Shown: one piece after another, positions 11,995-22,416 of the stretch | Numbering within the stretch: position 1 is the stretch's first letter | How the letters are laid out: each line of letters starts with the position of its first letter | Source of the DNA: Calonectria ilicicola | Lineage: Eukaryota; Ascomycota; Sordariomycetes; Hypocreales; Nectriaceae | Reading direction: 5' to 3' | Length of the DNA: 64,000 nucleotides | Assembly (NCBI GenBank): GCA_020809705.1 | Contig: CP085827.1 | Coordinates: 4,092,001-4,156,000, forward strand | The notes under the pieces: model-generated | What the model was told of the DNA's origin: nothing | The model's database searches: none | The model's input: only the letters and a program-made list of their open reading frames with translations | Program-made: the position numbers and the translations under genes

Positions 11995-12083
11995 TCCGGT
12001 ATGGTGTAGTGGCTAACATTTCGCGCTCTCATAACTTGAGAGATCAGTTCCGCGGAGCCCAGGGTTCGATTCCCTGTACCGGA
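11995..12083 (+). tRNA. tRNA-Glu(CUC) copy 5, with 18-nt intron
   Basis: Exons identical to the other copies; 18-nt intron at 12032-12049. It lies on the opposite strand from its closest relative, copy 4, about 2.6 kb away, and both flanks are shared. The downstream T-run (TTTTCTTTTTG) fits polymerase III termination. Confidence 0.94.
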
Positions 12084-13250
12084 GGATATTTTCTTTTTGC
12101 TTCTAGAGTAAATTATTACGGCCCTCTTTTTGCATCCTCTAGCAAGTAAATATCCCTGCTTAGTGTGTAGACTCCGCCTGTTCATTGCGGGCTTGGAAAA
12201 AGGGCAGGTGGAAGTATATGTTGAATTCCATGGCGTTTTTGCCAGTTTGGTCGGAGGCAACATTTGGTGGTCTCCATTTCGTGCGTCGCCGTCAAGAGGA
12301 CTTGTGAGTTTATGTTGCCTCTGCTCCAAGATCGCCCCTCCTATCTACCACAGGATTCCCACTATAACGCCTCCCTTACACGAGAATTGTTTTCGAGACC
12401 GAGGGCTACTCCAGGCAGGAAGTTCTTTAATAGCCACAGCGAATTAGCACCTGTAAGCAGTACATATCCTCTAGCATGGCCGACAGATTCCTAGATGAAG
12501 TTCGGGGTACGTCTTGAGCAGTGCTTCTATTAGTTGCTTGTTGTTATATAATGGTGAAATCACAATTCGTTCTCGGGAATAGGATGAATGAAAGGGTATG
12601 GGTGCCTTTGAACAAAGCCGTTGATTCGGCCAGGGCGCTGACCTGTCAGTGGCAAAAATAAGCGGCACACCTCGTGAACTTCATTCCCAAACTAACCCAA
12701 CCATATTAAGAGCTATAAGAAATTAATGAAGAAAAAAAACCGCAATGGTAGGTAATTAAACTAGCTCACGGTTCCGTTAATTAGTGCTTGATTATACTGT
12801 GCGGTGTTTTTCTGTACCCGCATGGTTTGGATAGCGCAACTTAGGCGCTGTAATCCCTGCGTTGATCACACATCAGGTTTGGAAGCTGAAGCAATCATTT
12901 CCCAGTCGATTCATTCACCTATCTTTCACCGCCTCCACTGAAGCCATGCTCCAATCGCTACAGGCTAGCGAGTAACGCTTTGCCAACTCTAATTGTGCCA
13001 TGGCCCCATAACTTGTGATGGCGGCAGTGTGCCGTGTCTGACTTGTCTCAAAATGGTAACAGACACTGAGCCCATGTAGCACCTCGAAAGAAGCTTAATT
13101 AGAGCGTCGTCATCGCACTCCGTCTCCCTCTCCATCCACATGCGCCAAATCTTTAGCTCGCTGCGCTGAGTTTGGCAAACCCGAAAGTCAAGCTGATTGA
13201 CTGGTAAGTTGCGCCGCTGATTCTCTATTGCAGGCGCCCTTCCCTTCAGA
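12084..13250. other. Intergenic: upstream of the Ca2+/H+ exchanger
   Basis: About 1.2 kb without a supportable gene. Short frames at 12130-12500 and 12471-12668 lack domain features. It presumably includes the promoter of the exchanger gene. Confidence 0.5.
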
Positions 13251-14837
13251 ATGGCCGAGAACAACGAGCGCATCGTCGTCAATGGTGATGGCGTGGATAG
13301 CCACCACGAAACAACCCCGCTCCTCCCGACCACGGCCGACCACGGCCACGGTCGCGGAGGCATCGCGAACCACGTTGCGCACGAGGGCGAGAGTGGGAGA
13401 AGCGGCTTCCACCCGCGCCACTTTCTGTTCGTGCTCTGGCGGAGCTCCTGCACCGCGTCTATGCTGGTGAATGTGCTGTGGCCCTTTGTCCCCGTCGCCA
13501 TCATTCTGCACTTTCTGCCTGGTCTGCACCTTTGGAAATTCGCTACAGCCTACGTTGCCGTCATTCCCACTGCCAACCTGCTCGGCTTCGCGGGCCAGGA
13601 GTTTGCGCGGAAGATGCCCAAGGTGGCCGGCATCCTGATTGAGACGACGTTTGGGTCCATCATTGAGATTATCCTCTTTACCGTGTTGATCATCAAGCAC
13701 GACGCAGACTCTTCGGAGGGTAGTGGCAACGAGGGCAACCTGGTTCCCATAATTCAAGCTGCAATTCTCGGTAGCATCTTGACCAATTTGCTACTGTGCC
13801 TCGGCCTGTGCTTCTTCTTTGGTGGACTACGCCAGGCGAGGCAAAAGTTTCACGCAATTGTGTCCGAGGTTGGCACTGGTTTGCTCCTAGTGGCTGCTTT
13901 TGGGTTGTCGATCCCAAGTGCTTTTTACTCGGCCCTCAAGAATGAGGCCGTCGCCGAGTTTCCCGGGCTTCGCGTGCTCGAGGAACACCTCACCGAGGGC
14001 AAGCTGCAGGAAGACGTGCTGCGTATCAGCCAGGCAACGTCAATCGCCTTGATCGTGGCCTTCTTCTTTTACATCTGGTACCAGGCCAGCAGCCACCACA
14101 GCATCTTTGATGAGGTCATTGAGATGGATGAGCATCAAGATGCCGACCGAGAGGCTGACATGGAGAAGCCCAAGTTCACCATGACCGAAGCCATCCTTGC
14201 CATTTGCACTTCCCTCGTTCTTGTTACTCTTCTCTTGGTATTGCTCGTCGAGCGAATTGAAGATGTTGTAGAAAGTGGTGTCCCCGATCAGTTTTTGGGT
14301 CTGATTTTGTTGCCTCTGGTTGAAAAGGCGGCCGAGCACTTGACGGCCATTGACGAGGCCTGGGGTAAGTAAATCCACACTTGTAAAAGCTCGTACTAAC
14401 CATTTGTAGATGGCGTAATTAATGTCGCGCTCTACCACTGCCTCGGACCATCTATCCAGACGGCTCTCTTGAATGGGCCTCTTGTTGTCCTTATTGGATG
14501 GGCCATTGGAAAGCCCATGGACCTCAACTTTGAGATATTCATGATTGGCTTACTAGTACTGTCAATCCTTGTCGTGGGCAACTTTCTCCGCGATGGAGAA
14601 TCGAATTGGCTAGAGGGAGCATTGCTCGTGGTATGTAATGCATCTAGGTCCTTGCTTACTGTTGCTAATCTATCTATATAGATTGTCTACGTCATTATTG
14701 CGATAGCGTGTTGGTACTACCCGAACCCCGATGTAGCCACCTCCAACGGCCTCGAGGGTTCAGAGTTGGTGAATATTACCATGAGTGTCGACACTTTGAA
14801 GCAACTACAGCAGCTTTTGGCTGCGCAGTTGCCATAG
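13251..14837 (+). CDS. CAX-type Ca2+/H+ (cation/proton) exchanger, divergent
   Basis: Predicted vacuolar or endomembrane antiporter of the CaCA superfamily, related to yeast Vcx1. Exons 13251-14364, 14410-14630 and 14682-14837 (GTAAGT/TAG, GTATGT/TAG) give 496 residues with about eleven hydrophobic segments and an acidic central loop. The first alpha repeat (about 128-170) reads TFGSIIE followed by AILGSILTNLLL. The second (about 345-400) reads LILLPLVEKAAEHLTAID followed by LGPSIQTALLNGP. In typical CAX proteins both repeats carry a GN before the key Glu; here they read GS and EK. The fold is clear, but ion selectivity may differ. The short C-terminus is polar. Confidence 0.9.
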
Positions 14838-15130
14838 ACTCTCTTGCCAATCAGGTGTGGAGGGGTTCGAGTGGGTTTGGGCCCCGAACTGGGTCAGATG
14901 GAGTGCATTAGGGGGGCATAGGACTGAGATGAAAATTTACAGAGACCTATGATTTTTATATATTGCTTGATCAGGTTGATTACTCATGTGTTATTACACA
15001 TGAGTTATTGCAGAAACATAGTACAGTTAGCGAGAAATAGGGAGATGATATCATAATTAATTGTCGACCAAGACGAAAACTCGCATGACTAAAACAATAC
15101 GTGCTATTCTAATCTTGAACATCTAGCTGC

Positions 15131-16327
15131 TTAGGCATCCTCCTCCCTTGTGTCTCGATAATTGTAGTCCAAATACGCTTCAGGCAAGTAACTACCCTCA
15201 ATCTTGGAACCAGCATCCTCCAAGAACTTTCTAACTTCTGCCTCATCCTCATCAGTCAAATTAACATCGAAAGCACCCCAGTTGTCTTCCAGGTACTTGA
15301 TGCGTTTAGTACCAGGGATGGGAATGATGTCGCTTCCCTGCTTCATGAGCCACGAGAGAGCAAGCTGTGTTGTGCTACACCCCTTCTTGTCGGCAAACTC
15401 TTTGAACTGGCTCATGAGTTGCTTGTTATTTTCCTGGTTCTTCTCCGAAAATCGAGGCATGGTCTTGCTTCGCATATCTTTTTCGTCGCCAATCGGTTCA
15501 CCATTTGCAAAAGTCGGGGTTGTCAGACCTCTTCCAAGAGGTGTGGCGGCCACAAGAGCGACACCGAGCTCGCGGCAAGTTGCCAGGAGATCCGTACCAT
15601 CAGGTCCTTCGATGCCCAGGTTGACTGGAGAGTAGTCGTTTTGGACAGCAGCGACGGGTGCAATCTTAACAGCGCGGCGAAGAGTAGTGGACGAGATTGA
15701 AGACAGCCCAATGTGCTTAATCTTGCCTTCGCTAAATTGGGGCTTAGCTTTTGTTTTTCATCGAAATTGCGAACAGGACAAATGAAAACGCTTACGCTTG
15801 AAGTTGAGCCAAGGCTCTCATAGTTTCCTCAATTGGAGTATTGGTATTGGCGTGGTGCATATAGTCTATGGAGTTAGCATAGAACAAAATATTTAGGAAC
15901 AAGTACTTACACAAGTCGATGCAATCAATACCGAGCTTCTTCAAACTCTCATCGCAAGCCTTTTTACAGTATTCTCCAGAGCTATCGACCTCGAATCTCA
16001 TGTTTCCTCGGAGAATACCAAACTTGCTGGCCAGAAAAATCTCGTCTCTCTTTCCGGTGCGCTTGAACCACTTCCCAATCATCTCTTCACCATTTCCATA
16101 CAGGCTAAAAGGTCAGCTCGTGTTCATCAACAAGCGGGGACAACTTACTCGGAGCAGTCCCAGAATGTGGCGCCCAGCTCATAGGCTCGGTCCAAAATGG
16201 CGAATTGTTCCTCCTCGCTAGGAGTAGACCCGTAGCATGGGAAAAACATACCCATTGTACCGAAACCAAGCTGTGGGACACTGGGGCCATTCTTGCCCAA
16301 AGTGGTCTGCCGGACAGTGGGAGACAT
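15131..16327 (-). CDS. Aldo/keto reductase
   Basis: NADPH-dependent oxidoreductase of the aldo/keto reductase superfamily, cytosolic, resembling the AKR13/YakC branch. Exons, 5' to 3' on the minus strand, are 16327-16149, 16104-15911, 15865-15796 and 15731-15131, giving 347 residues; every junction keeps phase and the introns are GT-AG. The catalytic tetrad is complete: D57, Y62, K87, H128. The N-terminal GFGTMGM and the LIPIPGTKRIKYLEDN-like cofactor segment near the C-terminus (IIPIPGTKR) are typical. It is divergent from the Zn2Cys6 regulator at 16750, with a TATA-like element at 16422-16431 on its side. The substrate is unknown. Confidence 0.93.
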
Positions 16328-16421
16328 GTTGACGGATGAAAGAATGAGATGATCGTTGATTGTTATTGATTGCGATGATGAACCAGAGTGAAGAAACTAA
16401 TCGAGAAGCAGATTTCACAAA

Positions 16422-16431
16422 CTTATATATA
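16422..16431 (-). promoter_or_regulatory. TATA box for the aldo/keto reductase
   Basis: TATATATAAG on the minus strand, about 95-105 bases before the reductase ATG, a usual spacing for a fungal TATA box. Confidence 0.55.
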
Positions 16432-16523
16432 CTTGCAACAAGATCAACACTCGCACCTATCGTCTATTTCACCCGTTAACACCGTAACCCAAAATAGGAT
16501 CAAAGGATGCCCTTTACACAACA

Positions 16524-16554
16524 GCCAATCAAAACGCAGCGTTTCCGAGCCAGC
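16524..16554 (+). repeat. 31-bp promoter repeat, copy A
   Basis: Starts GCCAATCAAA, continues GCAGCGTTTCCGA after two variable bases, and ends CAGC. It matches copy B (16647-16677) at 27 of 31 positions, same orientation, 123 bp apart, inside the reductase/Zn2Cys6 divergent promoter. It includes a CCAAT box. Confidence 0.85.
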
Positions 16555-16646
16555 AAATGGAGGAAGCACGGCAGGTATTGGGGCTTGGCCTCGCGCTACG
16601 ACCGGAGTGGGCAAAGGTCGATCTCTGCTGACGGTCCACCAAGACG

Positions 16647-16677
16647 GCCAATCAAACGGCAGCGTTTCCGATTCAGC
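16647..16677 (+). repeat. 31-bp promoter repeat, copy B
   Basis: Second copy of the promoter repeat. Here the core contains CGG, eight bases, then CCG: the inverted-triplet arrangement bound by Zn2Cys6 dimers. Copy A has CGC in place of CGG. It lies about 73 bp before the regulator's ATG. Confidence 0.85.
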
Positions 16678-16749
16678 GAACCAACTCACTGGTCCTTTTG
16701 AGGCGACGGGAATACCGTGGCTTACTCCGGGTCACCATCGACGGACGCC

Positions 16750-18426
16750 ATGGCCAAGACCAAGGTCAAATCGGGTTGTAAAACCTGCAAGTGAGTATCA
16801 TCGAATCGCGTCACCGCCTTTGGCTGTTGGCTCACTGTCTGTGCCAGGATCCGCAAGGTCAAGTGTGACGAAGGCCGGCCCGCCTGCTACCGCTGCGTCT
16901 CCACGGGCCGTGTCTGTGATGGCTATGGCATCTGGGGAGGGGGGAGTGTGCGTCAGCAGTGCCGCCCTTCTCTAGAAAATGCTGTCTCACGGTCACCCGT
17001 CTCAAGTATCCTTGGAGGCAGTAAAGAGTTGGGCTACTTTGAATGGTTCAAGTGCCGAACTGCCACAAAGGTGCAGGGGACCTTTCTCTCCAGCTTCTGG
17101 AGCAGCCTATTGTTCCAGGCCAGCCAGTCCGAGCCCGCCGTGATGCACGCTGTTCTAGCTGTGAGCTCTATGCACAAAAGAGGAGTATTCAGCTCGGATG
17201 GGCCGAAGAGAATAGGCAGTGGCCTGGACGAGCAGGAGCAGTACTCCATGCAGCACTTTTCCAAATCCATCAACCATTTACGACCTCACTTTTCAAACAA
17301 TAGCAAGGAGTCATGCCGCGTTGCCTTAATCACGTGCATTCTCTTCATCAGCCTAGACTTGTTCCGCGGCCATTTCCAAACCGCTGAAATCCACCTTCAG
17401 AGGGGGCTGGATGTATTGAAAGGGCAGATGCCTTTTGAAAATAGAATTCTCTACATAAAACGATACCAAGAGCCTGATGATGACTGCATCGTTGAGGCGT
17501 TTGTAAGGCTTCATCTTCAGGTCGAATTTTTCAAGCATACTCATCCACATCCGTGCATTTTCTTTCAAACACCAGAAACCTTTACCACTGAGCTTGCAAC
17601 TTTTAATATGGCTTGGCGATATATGCAGCAGCTCTTCAACGATATATTCCATTTGGCAGACCAGGCCCGTGACCAGGTTGTCGACTACCAATTTCCTCAT
17701 CATCCGCCTGGATTACCAGAGCAGAAGCGCATACGTGCCGGGCTTCTTCGGTGGCTTACCATGTATGAATCGTTTCAAAAAGGGCTGCGGGCCATGTTGA
17801 ATGAAGAAAAGATTATCTACAAATTGCTTAGGACATATCATATTATGGCTACGATCATGAATGAAGCGTGCTTGTGGCCGAATGATGAATCTGTCTATGA
17901 TCTTCTCGGCGATCAGTTTCTTCACTTCTCGCAGAACTTGACTGATTTGTGGAGGATGGCAGTGAAAACACATGCGGCCCCGCCCTCGGGAGTCACTTTA
18001 GATATGGCCCATTCTACTATTGACACCGGGTGGCTTTCATTGCTCTATTACGTCGCTACAAAGTGTCGAATACACAGAATCAGGCTTCAGGCTGTACTTT
18101 TAGTCGAAAAGTGCTGCCACAGGGAAGGCTTTTGGGATGGGAAATCAACTGCCCGCATTGCAAGAAAAGTGATGGAGATAGAAGAGGGGGACTTTTACCG
18201 AAATCTTGGAGTCGTGGACAACATTGATGTTTTGTCCTATCCAACTCCGGAGGATATGCTGTTGCCTCCTCTGCCAGAGTCGCATCGGATACATGAACTT
18301 GAACCGGTTCTGTCGGGCACTCCTTTACACACCATCTCGTTGTATGGGAGGGTGGACCAAGAGAAGGATGAAAAATCCCTCTTGGCAGAGTACAATATTT
18401 CTTTACAGCAATGGAATGATTTGTAG
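16750..18426 (+). CDS. Zn2Cys6 fungal-type transcription factor
   Basis: Nuclear sequence-specific regulator. Exons 16750-16790 and 16848-18426 (GTGAGT/CAG) give 539 residues. The intron falls inside the zinc cluster, as in many of this class. The binuclear cluster is complete: cysteines at 10, 13, 20, 27, 30 and 37 in a CKTCKIRKVKCDE context. The rest matches the Fungal_trans_2/DUF3468 style of C-terminal region, mostly helical, with no linker coiled coil obvious. The start ATG is the only one upstream of the cluster in frame. It is divergently paired with the aldo/keto reductase, and the shared promoter holds the 31-bp repeats, so reductase control plus autoregulation is a reasonable inference. 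Confidence 0.92.
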
Positions 18427-19203
18427 GCAACCTACTAATATCGTTGGCAACGCGGTTGAGAGCAAACCTCACCAAAGCTCAGACGGGTATGATCGAGGAT
18501 ATTATTGGATAAGGAACGGGTCAACTTGTCATGCCGACGGACACGGGAAGTCGGTCTAATTGTCGATGAATTCATAATCAGTTTCCCCAATAGCTTGGAA
18601 AGGATTATTGATTTGGCCTACTTTGACCCAACAAACTAGTGTTGCGTAAGCTTGAGCCAACAACTAAAGCATGTGCCCAGCCTAGGAGTCTAGGCACGAC
18701 AGGGTCAAACACCTTTATAAAGACCGACGAAACTCCGATCGGACATGTGTGCGTGTATGATTTAATACATTCCTTCGATCCGGCGCATCTGCTTGGCTCA
18801 CGTCAAAGTTGTGGCTTATCAAGTAATTTCCAATCACGTTTTAGTTTCGCGGTTGCGCATAAGCACCAGCAATCTGATTAACTTTACGATTCTTGATTGA
18901 GAAGCAACTCCGAGCCTAAAAACTCCGTTGGACTTTTTTTTCAGGACCCTGCGGCCACTAAATACGTGCGCTAGGGTACGAGCCTCGGCATGGCGTTGCA
19001 GGGCTCCACTGACAAGGGTCCGGCCACGCCGATACTGTTGGGATCTCAACCTCTGGTGGAAACTGATAAACTGGCAGTGCGGCTCTTTTCTTAAGCTTCA
19101 CTCTGCAAAGTGTAAGCCTCTTCCAAAATAAGCATAAAGTTGCCCCCACCGGCTTCTTGTTTTCGTTACATTGCGTCTTCTTCGCTTCATCTACGCCTGC
19201 AAC
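18427..19203. other. Intergenic: between regulator and DUF829 gene
   Basis: Includes the regulator's 3' region and the promoter of the next gene. No coding frame beyond about 80 codons; nothing recognised. Confidence 0.5.
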
Positions 19204-20061
19204 ATGTCCAAAAAGGGCCCCTCAATCCCAGGCTTCGAGGCCGTATCGGACCAGATCCTTGTCCGAGAGAGCCCAGACGACTCGCTACGTCCTGCAGATC
19301 ACCCACACGCCGTTCTCATCTTTGGCTGGGGTGATTGCCAGCCTAAGCACATCGCCAAATATGCCGACGGCTACAAGGAGCTGTTCCCCCACTCCAAGCA
19401 GGTCGTGATCCTTGCGCCAATCTCAAAGGCCTTCTTTTCGGATCTCCAAAAACGAACTGAGAGCATGATGCCCATTCTCAAGTTTGTCGACTCGCTCCAA
19501 ACCTCAGGCGGCAGCAAGCCCAAGATTCTGGTCCACGCCATGTCCAACACTGGTGGCACTAATTACGCCGCCTCCCTAAATGCGTTCCGGGAAAAGCACA
19601 GCCAGCCGCTTCCCCATCAGCTTGTAGTTCTTGACTCCACGCCGGGAAGCCCCTACATAACGTGGGGCAACCTAAAGCGCTGGTCGTGGGCCATGACGGT
19701 GGGCACAGCGGCATTCTTCCCCTGGCCAACATTTGTGACGCAGACGCTCTGGGGTGCTGCTTTGCTTGCCAACATTTTCGTCGAAAAGGTTATTGGAAGA
19801 GAGCCTGCATCTGTGTTTAGCATCAGGGCCTTTGACGATGAGACGTTCGAGACCAAGGAGTCAAGAAGGCTGTACCTCTACAGCAAGGAGGATGACTTGA
19901 TTCTCTACTCTGACATTGAAAGTTACCGTGCAGAGGCCGAACAAAAGGGGTATGCGACAGACGCAGAGTTGTTTGAGGGAACCGGCCATGTTGGACACAT
20001 GCGAGCCTTCCCAGAAAAGTATTGGAAGGCCATTGAGGCATCATGGCGGGCGACACAGTAA
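19204..20061 (+). CDS. DUF829/TMEM53 (PaxU-like) alpha/beta-hydrolase family protein
   Basis: Single exon, 285 residues. It matches the DUF829 family, which includes TMEM53 and the fungal PaxU proteins of indole-diterpene clusters. Visible landmarks are LIFGWGD near 38-44, a nucleophile-elbow-like HAMSNTGG with S114, LYSKEDD (D230/D231) and GTGHVGH (H262 or H265), together a plausible Ser-Asp-His triad. The reaction is not established for the family. The start ATG at 19204 was preferred over an upstream TTG frame extension. It lies convergent to the cupin gene. Confidence 0.86.
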   Translation: MSKKGPSIPGFEAVSDQILVRESPDDSLRPADHPHAVLIFGWGDCQPKHIAKYADGYKELFPHSKQVVILAPISKAFFSDLQKRTESMMPILKFVDSLQTSGGSKPKILVHAMSNTGGTNYAASLNAFREKHSQPLPHQLVVLDSTPGSPYITWGNLKRWSWAMTVGTAAFFPWPTFVTQTLWGAALLANIFVEKVIGREPASVFSIRAFDDETFETKESRRLYLYSKEDDLILYSDIESYRAEAEQKGYATDAELFEGTGHVGHMRAFPEKYWKAIEASWRATQ

Positions 20062-20556
20062 TGATAATCAAGACTTAATGACCTGTAGATCGATAGAGAG
20101 CAGTCAAAATAATTGGCGCAAATAGACTTGTCTGAATATTTACTACAAAAATTGGTACCATTTTATTATTCGATCCAAATTAGTAGCTCGTAGTGGAGAG
20201 TTCTTCGCACCTCATAAAGTATACTTGTGTGAGCACAACTCTTGATATTTGGTGGCGTTCTATCATCAAATGCCAGGATTGCACATACAATATCCTCGAA
20301 ATTTCCAACTTGGTTCTTTTTTACCTGAAAAATCCAAAATAAAGACACCAATGACCATTAAAGTAGCGTATTTTAGATAGTTGCCCACAGCGATTTCATA
20401 GACAACGAATGCTTGATCCAATTATATTCATGTTGAAATCAAGGAGAGCAGGAATGAACATTGTGAACAGTAAAGAGTACATCAAGAATGATCAGGCTCA
20501 GATATAAAGCTAAGAGGCAATAGAAATTACATTACATTAAATACTATCAAGAAATA
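20062..20556. other. Intergenic: convergent 3' regions
   Basis: AT-rich sequence between the convergent DUF829 and cupin genes. No gene seen. Confidence 0.5.
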
Positions 20557-20985
20557 TTATAGCTTTGCCAGTGTCTTCTTGGGGTCCTCGTCCTGACTAA
20601 ACCGATAAACGACATTCTCAAAACTTCCCTCGGGAAAAACATAAAACCACTTCAGTTCCTCGTTTCCACAAAACACTCCATGCTCAGCATCTCCAGGGAT
20701 CCAAACCACCATATCTTTCGAGACTCTGTTTCGCTTTCCATTGATTTCAACTTCTCCTGTGCCTCCAAGTATGTAGTAGATTTCTGCCTGCTTGTGTCGG
20801 TGCAGCGCAAGTGTGCCATACGGAGGACAAACGGCAACGCCTCCGCTCATTGAGGTTGTAGGTGTCGTTGGCGCAGACAATAGAGTGTGCCATGTTGTAT
20901 TTCCACGTGAGGATTCTTCGAAAGCAGACGGTGCTGCCTGAGAGATGGACTGCACATCAAGAATGACTGGTTTCTGGTTGCACAT
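20557..20985 (-). CDS. Small single-domain cupin protein
   Basis: Single exon, 142 residues, close to the size of one cupin barrel. Motif 1 is intact (G-x4-HxH-x3-E-x6-G, as LHRHKQAEIYYILGG), giving two His and one Glu as metal ligands. Motif 2 reads IPGDAEHGVFCGN with the third His. This supports a metal-binding small-molecule enzyme (isomerase, dioxygenase or binding protein), but the substrate is not deducible. ATG at 20985 was chosen over an in-frame TTG four codons upstream. No targeting signal. Confidence 0.88.
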   Translation of the reverse strand: MCNQKPVILDVQSISQAAPSAFEESSRGNTTWHTLLSAPTTPTTSMSGGVAVCPPYGTLALHRHKQAEIYYILGGTGEVEINGKRNRVSKDMVVWIPGDAEHGVFCGNEELKWFYVFPEGSFENVVYRFSQDEDPKKTLAKL

Positions 20986-21858
20986 GATGAGAAACAATAT
21001 TTGATGATGCTAGTATCATGGAAATTTCTCCTGGTGAACGATCAATAAGTATTTGATTGAAGCGAAACCGGCCATCTATTGACCTCGGTATGCCTGATTA
21101 GGTCAGGGTCTGACTTCCTATTGTAGTTCAACTATACGAGTTCGACTTAGCGGTTGGTGTTGGTGGGGTTGTGGGTATTGGTGCGCCGCTCATAGCCCGT
21201 GGCACGACGAAAGGGGATAGTAAAACGAGAGCACCACCTAAGGAAGGATAATGAACTATACATTAATTTTTTGCATAGGGTTTGTTTTTTACTTGCTGCA
21301 AGTGCTATTTGGTGTGCATTTAGCCATTCAAAAGTTCATCACCGCGGATGCCTATTCCCTCAGCTACCGTTTATACGAATACGTAAATTCTTTCAATCTT
21401 AGGAGGTCCTACCCAGCACAAGCAAAAGAACAGCGCGCTGGTGGCCATGAATTATCAAGTGCAGGGTGTGCATGTGCGTGGTGACGTGGAGCAACATCAG
21501 TGGGTGTTAGGACGGCTCCGAGTGCCGGCAGCTTCATGAACCCTCGGTTAAAGCAAGATAGTAGAGCATATCTTGACGCCAATCGGACTTGGGTTGATGG
21601 AGAGCACATGATGAACGTTATCGATTTTAACAAAATGACCGCGATGCTGAGCGGGCATATTTATTCACAGGAGGAATAGAACGATAATTCCATACACGAC
21701 ATACAATTTTGATGAAGACCGTGAAGTAACCAATATCAGTCCCAAGTCAAAGAGATAGGCAGCCCCAGAGAGATATGATGCTTCGTGGGGTCATAGAGGA
21801 CAGCCAAGTACATAACAGCAAAAATAGGGTAAAATACCACCCACGGGCAAAAAGGAAC
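20986..21858. other. Intergenic: upstream of the cupin gene
   Basis: Promoter of the cupin gene and spacer to tRNA copy 6. Short frames at 21199-21484 carry a hydrophobic stretch but no recognisable family; not called. Confidence 0.45.
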
Positions 21859-21947
21859 TCCGGTACAGGGAATCGAACCCTGGGCTCCGCGGAACTGATC
21901 CCTCAGGTTATGAGAGCGCGAAATGTTAGCCACTACACCATACCGGA
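21859..21947 (-). tRNA. tRNA-Glu(CUC) copy 6, with 18-nt intron
   Basis: Exons identical to the other copies. The 18-nt intron (21893-21910) carries a CTGAGGG variant of the anticodon-pairing segment. A short CCTTTTTG terminator follows. The upstream leader has GTCAACAACCACCACA. Confidence 0.93.
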
Positions 21948-22322
21948 TGTGGTGGTTGTTGACGGCGGCAGTCATAATGTTGAACAAGAAAATGGCGCGG
22001 GTTTTGGTGTGAATTAATGGGGCTGCCACACATTTGTGGAAACCTGGTTACCCTAGACTGAATGTGGTCAGAGCTTTTGATAAGAGCCAAGCCGTACGGC
22101 CCAAATGCGACAAATCCCAAACAAACAAACAGCTGTCGAAACAAAGTATAAAAATTACCTAAACGGATCTCGAGTAGCAGGCGGTTTAGTAGTTACTTGA
22201 TATTGTACAAAAAATCGTTGCCCACGCCTTAGTGGATGAACGCTGAGACGCATTGGGTCTCCTAAAAGAAGTGCAAAAAAGAAGAATGATGTTAGTCCCT
22301 CATGAGTCAAAAAGAAAACATC
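21948..22322. other. Intergenic spacer between tRNA copies 6 and 7
   Basis: Nothing recognised; about 375 bp of AT-rich spacer. Confidence 0.5.
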
Positions 22323-22416
22323 TCCGGTACAGGGAATCGAACCCTGGGCTCCGCGGATCGAGATGAATCCCTCAAGTTTTGAGAGCGCGAAATGTTAGCC
22401 ACTACACCATACCGGA
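22323..22416 (-). tRNA. tRNA-Glu(CUC) copy 7, with 23-nt intron
   Basis: Exons identical to the other copies. The intron (22357-22379) is of the long family, diverged at several positions from copies 1 and 2. Downstream TTTTCTTTTTGAC serves as terminator. Confidence 0.93.

Noticed and set aside
21775..22029. Short frames overlapping the tRNA-Glu copies, some sharing peptide segments
   Set aside because: The shared peptide is the translation of the repeated tRNA (NRTLGSAEL), not a protein family.
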